DNA of 64,000 nucleotides from Aphelidium insulamus (GCA_036784855.1 JAZDSV010000003.1:551102-615101); one strand, 5' to 3'; shown: positions 46,977-57,888, counted from the first letter of the stretch. The notes: generated by a model not told the origin, from the letters alone. Translations and numbers: made by a program.

Positions 46977-47531
46977 ATGAAACTAACTGTCCCATCTACA
47001 ACTATCAAATGCTGCTATCTACGCACACTCTCCCTTGGGACAGTCTACACTGACCCCCGTAATAATCACGCGTATGAGGTGCAGGAGAAGAGAGTTGGCA
47101 ATAGCTACTCTAAGATAGCCGTGCCTTACTTTGGACAGAGTACACCCATTGAGTTGGATGATATCGACAATAAGTATATGAAGGTGGAGAACCCTGTTAG
47201 AGCCAACATTATGTCCACGATGAAGCAGCGTCTGACACACTTGGAGGCGCTCAATTCATCACTGATGGGCAAGCTGGATATCAAATCGCGTTATGACCAG
47301 ATACAAGAACTACTAGGCAAGAATAAATATCACCTCACTGATACAGATGCCTTTCACATTGAATGCGGTGTCGTGTTTCATATGCGCGTAAAGGACATTG
47401 ACGGAGATACACGCGCGTGCATTGACAATTACTGCTCAACTGTATGGAAAGATGAAGTTTTGTTGTGCAAGCAGATGGAGAGACAAAACAAGCTGCAGAC
47501 AAAGTTACTCTCATTGCTCACAGCTCAATAA
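46977..47531 (+). CDS. Orphan open reading frame, 184 aa
   Basis: A frame of 184 codons from an ATG at 46977, possibly preceded by an exon since an acceptor-like TTGTCGTACAG lies just upstream (46,950-46,960). The sequence has protein-like composition: KVENPVRANIMSTMKQRLTH, then LEALNSSLMGKLDIKSRYDQ and FHMRVKDIDGDTRACIDNYC, ending in a charged helix. No known domain is recognised. It lies between an ankyrin remnant and a retrotransposon fragment, so it may be a cargo or mobile-element gene. Expression is unknown. Confidence 0.4.
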   Translation: MKLTVPSTTIKCCYLRTLSLGTVYTDPRNNHAYEVQEKRVGNSYSKIAVPYFGQSTPIELDDIDNKYMKVENPVRANIMSTMKQRLTHLEALNSSLMGKLDIKSRYDQIQELLGKNKYHLTDTDAFHIECGVVFHMRVKDIDGDTRACIDNYCSTVWKDEVLLCKQMERQNKLQTKLLSLLTAQ

Positions 47532-47773
47532 CTGAGTGAAAATGGGTGGGGGATGTATGACATTGCTGCCACGCTGTGAACCCCAAACACAGTACTAGTT
47601 AACATTACCCAGGAGAATCAACCGTCAAGTCGACAGAGATGGACACGGTAAGCATTATTCCAACACGAGGTGCTTAGTCCACCGCATTGCTCTCGGCCTG
47701 TTATTTGATTGAAACTCAAAGAAGAAATCAGGGTTGTTAGAAGAAATGTGTGGGTTTATTATGGATGATGAAA

Positions 47774-49188
47774 TTATTGCCCACAACGCTCAAGCAAGCT
47801 GCAAGCGGTTGCCTTCATGACGGCCACAGACAAACGTGTCCTTAACCGACGAGAACTTTCGCAGACCGCTATGTTGGACCTGGGAGCAGCAGCGCGCGCA
47901 AGCCGTAGAGTCACCAACTTGGTCAAAGCCCCAAAACCACCAAATGAGTCCAAAATGAAAGGAAGAAAATCGACGCCAGCTGCCGACATTGAGCAAGCGT
48001 AACGACCACGCTTTTGGTCTTCGGCGTTGGACAGATGATCAATGTCGCCACCACCCTGAGCAAAAGGCGAGACTACCGAAACATCCAAACAACAACCACG
48101 ACCATCTTTCCAATTTGGCAAGAACAAATCCGCCGGACGATCATTCCCATGAGCCACCAAATGACGAGGCTCCCACCGACATGCTACCCCAGCAGAATCA
48201 AATGACCGCTCCAAAACCTTAGCAACAGCCTCATGTCGACGAAACAATCGACCACCACCAGCACAAAAACTATCATGAATACCATAAATATCTGACTCGC
48301 CAGTCTTGCATAAAGCACATGCACGAGCTTGCAGATAAATAGGATGACCAGTTCGAACACGCGAGTGCAACACGAAAAACATCCGGGGCCAGTCGTAGCG
48401 AGGTGTCAAGAGGGATGGCAGTTGTCCAAAGGGAGGCGTCTGGACCAGATGCAGCTTTCAAACGGACTTGATTGCGACGATCGAGAGACAGCAAAAGACG
48501 GGACGACATCAGAGAATCCGCCACAGAGAAAAGCATGCGCTGAGGGTAATTAGAAGCAAGCAAATCTTGCAAAAGCATGGGTTCCGTGGGGCGGTAGAAA
48601 TTGTTCCAGTCTTGAATGGCGGTCAAAACGAGCGGTGACGCGGTCAGTATGGGTAAGCCGAGCAACTGGTTCTGCAGAGGTAGTGAGTGGACAAGTGAGC
48701 CAACATAAGCTGACGGGGCTGCGTAATGAGCGATAGGGATACCACAGCCGCCAAGGGGGGACGGCAAGTGTATTTGTTGGCGTTGCAGTGGGTTGATACC
48801 AGCATTCCAAATATTGACAAGAGCAGTGTCGCAATGATGATCAAAATCAGAAATGGCATTAACCGCCGATAGAGGATGTGTTGTGCGGAGGACAAAATTG
48901 AACTTTGGAAAGCCAAGACAACTGCGAAGCAGTTGCAGTTGAATTTGAGGGTCTTCTAACTCGGACATACGGTCCAAAACTGAACCAATAGAGTCAACAC
49001 GCAATTGGACAAACGCATCACTACCAGCAGGCGCACCCAAGGGCGCACCCAACAAAGAAGTGCTGCGTGAATCATTGCGAACAATATCTTGTGGAAAAGA
49101 GTGCCAGTTGTGTTGGTTGGAGTTGAGCCACCACAGCTCGCATTTTGACAGATTGAGGTGAAGACCAAACTCACCACAGCAAGCTCGG

Positions 49189-49220
<32 letters not shown>
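47774..49220 (-). mobile_element. Non-LTR retrotransposon fragment: RT C-terminal region plus restriction-like endonuclease
   Basis: Minus-strand frames from ~49,190 encode the end of a reverse transcriptase (GEFGLHLNLSKCELWWLNSN; SLLGAPLGAP; FNFVLRTTHPL; PSPLGGCGIP) and then, after a frame change near 48,300-48,400, ALCKTGESDIYGIHDSFCAG GGRLFRRH and a nuclease-like motif RPADLFLPNW...GCCLDVSVVSP. The latter RPAD-x-FLP...LDVxVxSP motif is typical of PD-(D/E)XK restriction-like endonucleases at the C-terminus of some LINEs. The fingers and palm YxDD are missing, so the element is 5'-truncated and dead. A run of ~30 A on the + strand (49190-49220) abuts its truncated 5' end, the opposite side from a normal tail. 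Confidence 0.7.
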
Positions 49221-49221
<1 letters not shown>

Positions 49222-49234
49222 AAAAAAACATAGT

Positions 49235-50690
49235 TCAGCAGCACTTCATAGATGATGCATGCGGAGTTGCCGGACTTAAAGCATCACCAATTGAAAGCCA
49301 CAGCCATTGATATTTCATATTAATTGACTTCCTGAAGCGTCGAGAAAAAGCACAACAACGCATGTTCGATAGTAGATATATTACCAAACCTGCCACCACG
49401 GCTTTTTTTTTTGGAATGTAAGATTTTTGGATGTTGGATTTTTCACTTAACGGAACCAAAAATCGCGCAAGAGCAATGTTGTCCTCTGATGGCTCCGATT
49501 GCGGCCAAAAAACATTTTTTCGATATTTTAAGCGGCTTTGTTGAATGGATGTACGGTCAGTATCTTGACAATATGAATTCAGCGTCTCATGGGGCAGTTC
49601 AATGCTAAGCAGTATGGCCGACCAGCAAGCACGTTTACGAACATCAACCATGTAATAACTTTTCACGTCAAGCACGTGAAGTACCACAAGTCTGCGGGAC
49701 AAAAATGAATGGCGAAATTGCATGAGATCATCGGCTAGATTCGATTTAGGATGTCCGTAATAGGCTGGCACCACCTCTGTGACACCGTATCGCACCGGAA
49801 ACTCTGCATAATCGTACCATGTAAGCGTCAGCGCTCTACACAACGCTGTTTCTCCTTCGTACAAAGCACTGGTATCAGCATGATACCGTAGTAACGGAAG
49901 GGCCATTATTTGAAAGAAGTCAAGTACATGGAAGAGGGCGGGACGAGTGCCGGCATTGACATCAACTCCAGCTCGAATAACCAATAGCAGCTTGTCAATT
50001 TGGATATGATGGCCTCCAGCAATAGTGATCAACGTCGTCACCCCACCACCAGCGGCCGACGTCTTATCCAATCCTCTTCGTGAGTGCATGCTCGAACATT
50101 ATCTTGAAAATATCATAGGACAGTGATTGCGCTGCAACTTGAAGTGGAGCTTGCGACCGAGTGGTCGTTAACATTAAACGTGGCACCATTTTGGAGAAGA
50201 AGCTTCGCCATTATCAACCTTTGCAGCAGAGCTCCACGTTTTCATATCAACTTTCAACACGAAATCCAGCACCGATTGACCGTCGTTGTCACGCGCGTTC
50301 ACATCAGCCCCATTATCAATAAACTGCTGCATCATTTTCGAGAGCTCCTATAGCAGCCGCATAGAACAGGGAGTACGTCCCGCGCAGCAGTATCAAGCAA
50401 CGCGTTTGATTGGCCCGCTGTGAAAGTAGGAAGAATGTGGCGTTGTCACTTTGCTGCATAGGACGGTGGGCACCTGCAGACGCGTAGATACCAGTGTCAT
50501 CTCGCTTCGCTGTGCGCGATGCGCAGATTCCTCTTCTCCACCAGTCGCGATCGGTATCAGCAGTTTGCCACGACACGATCGTATCAGATTGTAGATCGAG
50601 AGTGATCGATTGGACAACAGCCATATTGTTGTTTTCAATCACATGGTTGATGGCTGCCAGTGCCAACATTTTTATAAAAATCGCAATAAT
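49235..50690 (-). pseudogene. Ankyrin-family pseudogene
   Basis: Minus-strand pieces in order: LALAAINHVIENNNMAVVQS (50.67 kb), a repeat TYSLFYAAAIGAL, then in other frames QFIDNGADVNARDNDGQSVL, IDKLLLVIRAGVDVNAGTRP, LYEGETALCRALTLTWYDYA, RKRACWSAILLSIELPHETL, and a C-terminal hydrophobic segment VVAGLVIYLLSNMRCCAFSR. At least three frame changes and stop codons interrupt it between 50,090 and 50,400. It aligns with the 55-57 kb locus over the middle part. The hydrophobic segment near its end may have been a membrane anchor or an unspliced intron translation. Confidence 0.7.
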
Positions 50691-51174
50691 TGGTCGCCTG
50701 CAAGAAAGTTGTCTTGACAGAAAATATCCTCATCAAAGAAGCGACCTCTCCGAGAGGGAGAAAACACAGTTGGGCCACAGATTTCATTATTGCGGTCAAC
50801 TAGTGCATCAAATCGACACTTCCATTACAACAATATCATTTACTCAAGTTACATCCATGACTTCCACGCGGTGCAGTGGATTCACAAGCATGTTCTCGAT
50901 GAGCAATGTCGAGAAATTCGCGATGTTCCTGCAGCATGGGAGACTGTGTTGCAGCGTTCGGCTGCTGCTGCTTTGCTTCCTGTGGCGCCGCACGATTGAC
51001 TTTGCTTTGGGTGGCGGTGTACATTTTCGCCGATGCTCTGCTGGTTGCCGGTCTGTCTGCTGTTTTCGGTACTTGTGCCATTAACGCAGTCACGACAGTC
51101 TGCACCCTGGCTGTTGCGGATTCACGCTTGACCCGCTGGAGTCGAGAGGCGCTCTAGGCGCGCCAACTCTTCAG
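50691..51174. other. Intergenic; possible decayed 3' end of the FBF1-like gene
   Basis: Between 50,836 and 51,105 the minus strand stays open with a basic, Ala/Gln-rich reading (QRVKRESATARVQTVVTALM; KVNRAAPQEAKQQQPNAATQ) that could be a former C-terminal extension of the neighbouring coiled-coil gene beyond its stop. Otherwise no gene is visible. Confidence 0.35.
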
Positions 51175-53175
51175 CTACAGGCGCCTATCTGCGGCGGCCT
51201 GTGCACGTATCTCCAGCGCCTCCATCCGCGCCACTCTAGCCTCCTCCAGCATGGCATTGGCCTCTTCCTCTCGTCTGGCTACGAAGGGATGAATTTATGT
51301 ACATATATAAGAAATGGACAATTACATCTAACATACATACGTACCCGTCTGTGCCATCAGTTGTCGCAGTTCAACGTCCCGGCGAGAAGTCTCGGTGCAT
51401 ACGGCGCGAGACTCGGCAGCCTGGTGTCTCAGGCGCATTAGATCGTTCTCAGCCGCAGTTCGCCTGTGCTCCAGCTGCATACACTCGGTCTGCAGCTCAT
51501 TGTGACGGCGCAGCAATGCGTCAATATCCTCCCGCAACCTTGTGTCTCTACAAGGGTGAATGGAAGTATAGGTGAATCAGTGGCAAGTGATGACAGACAG
51601 ACAGACAGGCACTAGAGAGAGACAGACATCTCTCTACAACGGTAAGTGAATGGAAATATATGTAATCAGTGGCAAGTGATGACAGACAGACAGACAGGCA
51701 CTAGGAGAGACAGACATTGCAGACAGACACACAGACAGACGGCATACATACCGCCGGTCCAGTGTGAGCGGTCCAGGGCAAGCTGCTGCGTGCCGCGGTC
51801 CAGGTCGGCCCGATGCTGCTTTTGTGCCGCAGCTGGCTGATCACGCTGCCTGTCCAGCTCCTCCTGCTGTCCGAGGCGACACCGCTGCCACTCGGCCCGC
51901 TCCGGCTTCCAGCGCCGCCCTGTCTCGCGCCACATGCTCCCGGTCCGCGGTGAGTGCCGCATGTCCCTCTGCTCCACGCCCGCTCGAATGCTTCCTGCAC
52001 CACCAGTCAGCAGTATACAGTCGCCGAGCACGCCACACTAGCCTCAGTGCTCTGACCACGCGCAAACACCGTCTCCACGCGGCGCGCTCGTCAGTGAGCA
52101 GCTTGCTGACGCGCGGCGCACTGCCCACTTGTCACAGTCTCACCCAGCTCAGCCAGCCGCGCCATCAGCGCATCGTGCTGTTCACCATACGAGACGCTCC
52201 TCGGTGGCGACGAGGTCCTGGTGCTTGGCCGTGCTTGCCAACAGAGTCTCCGTGACTAGCTTCTGGTCCGTAGCATGCTCTCGCAACTGGTCGGCGTGCT
52301 GCGTGACTATCGCGGCGGCGGCGTCACGCATGGCATCCAGTATGGCCGCAGTGCCGAGAGTGGGCAGACTTGTGGATGGGAGTGTCGTGGTGGCGGCGGC
52401 GGCATCCACTGCCAGAGTGGACGGCTCTTGCTGCGTCGACGTGTCAGGCAAGTATGCCTCGCGTGTGCGTGGCGGCACTTGGTCCTCGACGCGTATCCGC
52501 TCTCCCCGTGACGCTACTGGCGCCAAGTCAACTTGTGGCGTAGGTGCCGGCTCAGCTATTGCCGTCTGAGGCGCGGTAGTGAACACTGGAGTATCAAGTG
52601 GCAGTAAGGCAGCAGCGACTGCCGGGCGCACCACCAGCCAACACCGCGGACCAAATGTCGACATCTGGCTGCGTGGGCGTCGTGGCAGATAGGCGCTGTG
52701 CGGCGGTCGAGGAAGGCGCCGCGCCTGCCGGTGTCTGCGCGCCATGGGCCGATTTGAGTGCGCGTGCGCGTCTACCAAACACCGGCACAGCACTCTGAGT
52801 GGAGCTTGTAGGGACCGCCGTGTCTACGGCGAGGCTGGCGGCCGTGCCGGGAACCCGTCGCTGCAACAGCACCGGTGACTGCGGGGTGCCGACGGGATCG
52901 ATGACAGTCGCTGCTGCCTTACTGCCACCATTTCCACTGCCACCACTGCCACCGCCGCCTAGTCCCAGCGAGGCCAGCAAATCATCCGTGTCATCGTTGG
53001 TGCCGCTGTTGACAGTTGCCGCGCCACCGCGACCAACTCCACCACCGCGATCCCGCTGCACATCGCCATCATCTTCAAAGTCCGCGTCCAGGCGGCTCCA
53101 CAGGGAATTCATACCAACGGATGTCTGTCTGTACACACGCGATGTCTCCAATTTGTTTGTGGCGAATGCTGCCAT
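51175..53175 (-). CDS. Coiled-coil protein, FBF1-like (tentative, frame breaks)
   Basis: Starts at MAAFATNKLETSRVYRQTSV (53175). The N-terminus is acidic and Gly-rich with NDDTDDLLASLGLGGG; DD-LLxxLG motifs recall FBF1, the transition-fibre protein that anchors cilia. A 34-bp intron after VLAGGAPG joins to FTTAPQTAIAEPAPTPQVDL. Then come coiled-coil pieces: RDAAAAIVTQHADQLREHAT, QHDALMARLAELGETV, RAEWQRCRLGQQEELDRQRD, REDIDALLRRHNELQTECMQ, REEEANAMLEEARVARMEAL, ending AAADRRL. Between the coiled-coil pieces near 52,185 and 51,900-52,130, frames change by one base without room for an intron. Either the gene is decaying or the sequence has indels. Identity rests on layout alone. Confidence 0.35.
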
Positions 53176-53801
53176 GGCGGAACGTTGTACCGCACTCACA
53201 CATAACCTCACAATATACCAACTCTGTATTACATCTGGTGCATGTAAACATCGCTGCAGAGAAGCGATGTAAAGGTGGAACAAGAATAAGTCGGTCTCAA
53301 CTCTTGCAGTTACACGTCATTGTTCGTCAGAAACAATCTGCACTGTTTAACATCTTGACACGTGGCGACTGGAGTGCCGCGCAATATGTGTCATTATTGT
53401 GTGCAACTGAGTCAGATATCTGTGCATGGAATGTGCAAACATAGATCGGGGGCTCGTGCATTCCATATTTAACTTAAGGTCTATTCTCCGCTCCATATCT
53501 ATGGCAAGGAACTAGTCGGTATGCAGCTGCAGATGGCGGCGGCGTCGGTTCATTTGTCTTCGGCGAAAGATGCGAAATGGCACGAATTGGCCGTATGATC
53601 CCGGGGGAACAAGAGAACCGTACTGCGGTAGCCATCAAGCGCAGATACGCTGGACGACATGTTGTGTCTGTCAGAAGAAGCTTCCTCTTGTGTCTATATC
53701 GATACACCGACAACAACGTGTGGAGGCGATGACGCGTCAACACACACGCGCGCATCTTCACACTCGCAGAAATTCTTTCAGAGCCACTCACCACTGCAAT
53801 A
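53176..53801. other. Intergenic, divergent
   Basis: Lies between the FBF1-like start and the small rightward gene. Its right end (53,678-53,801) is duplicated at 63.6-63.9 kb. Several frames are open but overlap on both strands without clear coding bias. Confidence 0.4.
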
Positions 53802-54023
53802 ATGACCGTGTCTCTGCCCGACTATATCGCGTCCTCTGTGCACACCGCCGGCTCTTGTGGTCAAGACAATACCAGCAGTAGCAGCACTTCAGACAGTGTG
53901 CTGGACGTAGCATTCGGCCATCATGTCGCCGCACTGGGCAACCGTCTCCGCGTGGAGGACGTGCAGTTCCCGCCGCGCGTCCAATGGCAGCCACAGCCCG
54001 GCGCACCCACCTCGGCCCTCTAA
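53802..54023 (+). CDS. Small hypothetical protein, duplicated at the window end
   Basis: 73 codons from ATG 53802: MTVSLPDYIASSVHTAGSCG, a Ser-rich stretch, then FGHHVAALGNRLRVEDVQFP and a Pro-rich end. A possible continuation after a strong GTAAGTT donor (54,032) encodes LDPDAPREEALSLKLQSMKE up to 54,189, but in a frame not joined to the first part. The 5' flank and first ~70 bases are repeated at 63,836-64,000, where an extra base after the fourth codon shifts the frame. No family is recognised. Confidence 0.35.
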   Translation: MTVSLPDYIASSVHTAGSCGQDNTSSSSTSDSVLDVAFGHHVAALGNRLRVEDVQFPPRVQWQPQPGAPTSAL

Positions 54024-54189
54024 CCATTCTCAGTAAGTTGTTGCACTATATCTTCTATATCACATTTATAACATACCACATGTCTACATACGTAGTGCTT
54101 GATCCGGATGCCCCGCGCGAAGAAGCGTTAAGTTTAAAACTACAATCTATGAAAGAGAATGCGGACGGAGATCAAAGTTTCCCGTGCTA

Positions 54190-55024
54190 GAAATACTTTT
54201 GCATTTTTACGGCCTATTCTAATCTGAGCTCCGGAGCGCAGTTTGACGTTTGCTTTTTGCAGGAGCGCTAAAAGTTGGGTCCTTTTTGCATGCGTGACAC
54301 TTCATAATTTACTATTGCGCCGGTTTATTGCACAGGAGTTCCATATGGGAAGTACAATACCTTTCTTCTGAAGCTATTGTAATGGCATTTATCATACACA
54401 AGGTCAGCAAAATCTTGGTGTTTAGCTCGCCTCGATTGGGCTTTACAAGAATCCTTTTAAAAAAATTAAAGAAAGTCAGACTTTGTACTAACCTGAATAG
54501 AGAAAAAAAAACTAACCTCAATTGTACATTCTTAGTTGCAAACGCACTGAGAAGACACAGACGCCTGTTCATTACAGGTCTCGGTCCTGCTCAGTGTCGT
54601 TCCACAATTCAGAAGCATTAAGAGCGGTAATACGCGTGACAAATACAATGGGTCAAATGACTTACATTGTATATTGACTAGAGAATGGCTAAATCGACGA
54701 CAAGCGCTGGCGGTAGCGATGCTTGCATCTAGTTCAGTCTTCTGATGGCTACGAGCTCAAGGAAAACACTTCGTGCGTGACTCAAACGAGCATTCCGGAA
54801 TTGAAGCACGGTGTATACCTTTGCCTTCAGCATTCCAGCAGGAAGATTTGAGCAAAAAAGCAATCGGCGATGGTTGAAAAGCTCTTTCAATAGACGATAC
54901 TGAGCTTAGTCATTATTCGCCGGCCTCACTTGATGCTCGACGCCACAATAGCAGAATCGTTACTTGCAGTCACGCTCAATTGACAGCAACTACTATTGGA
55001 AGACCATCGCTCCAGCATCAGCTA
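54190..55024. other. Intergenic ~830 bp, nothing seen
   Basis: AT-rich sequence with short frames only; no repeats, RNA gene or protein-like segment noticed. Confidence 0.4.
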
Positions 55025-57032
55025 TCAGCTATCGGTAGAATTAGCTGGCGACACCATGCGGGGATGACATCCAACAGCAGCACTACGGGTAATATCGTCT
55101 AGCGATGGTTCCGAGTTCGAAGTGAATACTTCTTTGCGTGCCTGTGGCGAGCTTTTTAGTATTGCCATGCGATCAACACCATCGCATAACGTCTTCAGCA
55201 CACCGTCCGGCAGCTCGGTATCAAGCAGCGCCGCCGACCAACATGCGCGTCGAACGATGATAAATGTCAAATTTTCGTAGATATGATGTACTCGTAATAC
55301 CTTCTGTTCAATTAATTTCGCACAAAGCAGCGGATGCCGGAGATTGACGAGATCCTTTGTAAGATCACGCTTTGCTTCCAAGGGCAAACTTGGTTTTGAC
55401 GATAATGTCTTGGCGCCATGTCGCGCCAGCAGCTCAGCGTATTCATACGGGGGACGTTGAAGTGCATTATACAGTGGTGTCTTCCTATCATATACCGGAT
55501 CGGGATTAGCGCCAAAGGTGAGCAAAGCGTATCCAACAAGGATGTCATCATTGCAAACGCGAAGGGCGGGAGGATTGCCCGCATTAATATCGACTCCAGC
55601 TCGTAGCACCAACAACAGCTTGTCAATGCTGGTGCTACTGGAGCTCGTAGCTTTGAGAGCTGCAGCTCCACCACCGGCTTCCGATGCGACATTCAAACCT
55701 TGCTTGAGAGATTGCTCAAACACAATCTTGAAAATGTCGCATGAAAGTAGACGCGCGGCAAGCTGTAGTGGAGCATCATCAGCATTGTCATTGGCACGCA
55801 CTTCTCGCCATTATCAAAAAGGAGCTTCATGTTTTCTAGTTTTTGAGCCGAGCCTCGCGTTTCCAGATCGAGCACGGATTTGTCAGCATTGTCAGACGCG
55901 TTCACATCTGCGCCTTCAGCAATGAGTAGCTGCATAATTTCCAATGTCCCGTATGTAGATGCGTAGAAAAGGGGCGTCCGTCCGTTGTTATCTTTTTCAT
56001 TAGTGCTATGGGGCCGCTGGCGGATAATACTCTGCATTGCAAGCTTGGATCCTGCGCGCGCTGCTGCAAACGGTGAGTATCCATAGTACTCGCCTGCCCG
56101 CAGCTGTTCCGCAAGTGATATAGCCTTTTCGCCTTGTTTCCCGCCCAAACGAGCATCCGCACATTGAGCTGATCTTTTGCGATTCTCCGCCAGCCAGATT
56201 GCAATCTCTTCCTGATTATTTCCGGCAGCCGCAATGAGAATATCTGCAATGGTTTCACGCCACATTTCATCATTCCAATGCGGATCAGGATCGCTTTCGT
56301 ATTTTTGAAAGAGGACAACAAATGCTTGCAACGGTCCAACCTTTGTGGCCAGCTTCAAGCTTGAGCCATGTATTGCCAAGATCGTTGCGGCCATCAGGCG
56401 CAGCTCTGGCAACTTCTGGCGTTGCAAAGTCAAACGGAGTGAATTTTGCCTTTGCAATACTGTACTGCAATACGATAAGTATTTAAATATGTACAAACAT
56501 ACAGATACTTCACTACTATCATAGGCAGGGCAAGGCAACTCAGATTGATCCGCGTTTTTCTCCAAAAGATAACGCGCCACGGTCGGCAGATTATTTTTCG
56601 CGGCCAGATGAATGGCATACAAGCCGTCGTGCAGCACTCGATCTCTCAGGGTCGGCACCGCATCCAACAGATGAACGATACATGCGGAATTGCCGGCATC
56701 GAATGCATTGACCAGCACGGCTATCACGGGGTCCACAGCACCTGTCAGTATACTGTGCGCTTTGTCCCGACCAAGAAGCATCGTGGCCTTTTCGTGCAAT
56801 TCTTTTACCAGTGTGCAGGATTTTATGGTCAGCGCGAAATCCAAGTCATTCAGTAGCTCCGACTGCACGCGTAACGCCACTGACCGCACGGCCAATGTTT
56901 TTTCGAGTAAATCTGGACATGGGGCCAACACGGCGGCTTTCGCAATACAGAGGTAGCGATGATGAAGAGGTAGATAGACCAGATTTTGAATTTGAGCTGC
57001 ATTGCTGAAGTTTGCTGCGAAAGATGATGCAT
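55025..57032 (-). pseudogene. Ankyrin-repeat gene, nearly full length but frameshifted
   Basis: The longest member of the broken family. Reading leftward: signal-peptide-like MQLKFKIWSIYLFIIATSVL, a 2-bp frame change, then APCPDLLEKTLAVRSVALRV, KELHEKATMLLGRDKAHSIL, VLHDGLYAIHLAAKNNLPTV, ADQSELPCPAYDSSE, a likely intron (~56,465-56,520), MWRETIADILIAAAGNNQEE, EYYGYSPFAAARAGSKLAMQ, NNGRTPLFYASTYGTLEIMQ, LLIAEGADVNASDNADKSVL. Near 55,800 one base is missing relative to the 61.7-kb fragment, moving the frame before RANDNADDAPLQLAARLLSC; repeats then continue to a stop at 55,025. Restoring either frame was not attempted. A secreted ankyrin protein in origin; it is probably non-functional unless these are sequence errors. 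Confidence 0.75.
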
Positions 57033-57380
57033 GCGGAGTTGCCGGACTTAAAGCATCACCAATTGAAAGCCACAGCCATTGATATTTCATATTAATTGAC
57101 TTCCTGAAGCGTCGAGAAAAAGCACAACAATGCATGTTCGATAGTAGATATATTACCAAACCTGCCACCACGGCTTTTCTCGTGGAATGGAAGATTTTTG
57201 GATGTTGGATTTTTCACTTAACGGAACCAAAAATCGCGCAAGAGCAATGTCGTCCTCTGATGGCTCCGATTTCGGCCAATAAACGCTTTTCTCTATCTTT
57301 TAAGCGGCTTTGTTGAATGGATGTACGGTCAGTATCTTGACAAAATCAATTTTAGCGCCTCATGGGGTAGTTCAATGCTA
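57033..57380 (-). pseudogene. C-terminal remnant of another ankyrin gene
   Basis: Nearly identical to 49,235-49,615: the same 3' sequence including the hydrophobic VAGLVIYLLSNMHCCAFSRR and KYQWLWLSIGDALSPATPHA. It is joined directly to the N-terminal exon of the 55-57 kb ankyrin locus, so two family members are tandem with the upstream one almost deleted. Confidence 0.7.
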
Positions 57381-57423
57381 AGCAGCGACACTGGCTCTGT
57401 TAAACGATGCGGTGCCCGCGAAA

Positions 57424-57589
57424 CCTGTCGCGTGGATTCTTTAGTTGTGTCAAGACAAACAGGACGCAGACACACACAGCTAGTAGAATCTAACACCCTT
57501 TATTTACCTGTCGCGTGGATTCTTTAGTAGTGTCAAGACCAACAGGACGCACACACACACAGCTAGAAGAATCTAACACGACGGTATTG
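57424..57589. repeat. 83-bp direct tandem repeat, two copies
   Basis: Units start with CCTGTCGCGTGGATTCTTTA at 57424 and 57507; each contains CAAACAGGACGCA / CCAACAGGACGCA, a CA tract, CAGCTAG and GAATCTAACAC. They lie between the ankyrin remnant and the calpain-like pseudogene. Confidence 0.9.
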
Positions 57590-57751
57590 TTTGCCGAGCT
57601 GCCCTAAGTAGTCAGGCGGTAGCCTGGCAACGCTTCATATACGTAAGCGCGGGTGCGATAAGACGGGACGCGATGATGTATCAACAGATATTTGTTTTGT
57701 ATGGGACGTTAATTTACTGGTCTTTTGATTATTATGATATGATTATATTAC

Positions 57752-57839
57752 ACGATCGTATCACAATAGCTAATGATATCTCTGCGATTAAATCATGTAA
57801 TCGCAGAGATATCATTAGCCGAATTTGCGATACGATCGT
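57752..57839. repeat. 88-bp imperfect palindrome (long hairpin)
   Basis: Left arm ACGATCGTATC, a bulge, then GCTAATGATATCTCTGCG and ATTA; loop AATCATG (57791-57797); right arm TAATCGCAGAGATATCATTA, GC, a 9-base bulge, GATACGATCGT. The inner stem is 22 perfect base pairs, the outer 11. It ends 49 bp before the first Met of the calpain-like reading frame. Confidence 0.95.
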
Positions 57840-57888
57840 CTTGCGTAGATGAAATTGTTCTGACGTTTGAGATCAGATCTGTATTTAA

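Noticed and set aside
53474-53794. A 106-codon minus-strand frame upstream of the small gene
   Set aside because: No homology, overlaps open frames on the other strand, and the segment is duplicated non-coding flank.
57424-57589. Solo LTR or LTR pair
   Set aside because: The repeats are adjacent, only 83 bp, lack TG...CA ends and have no internal domain.
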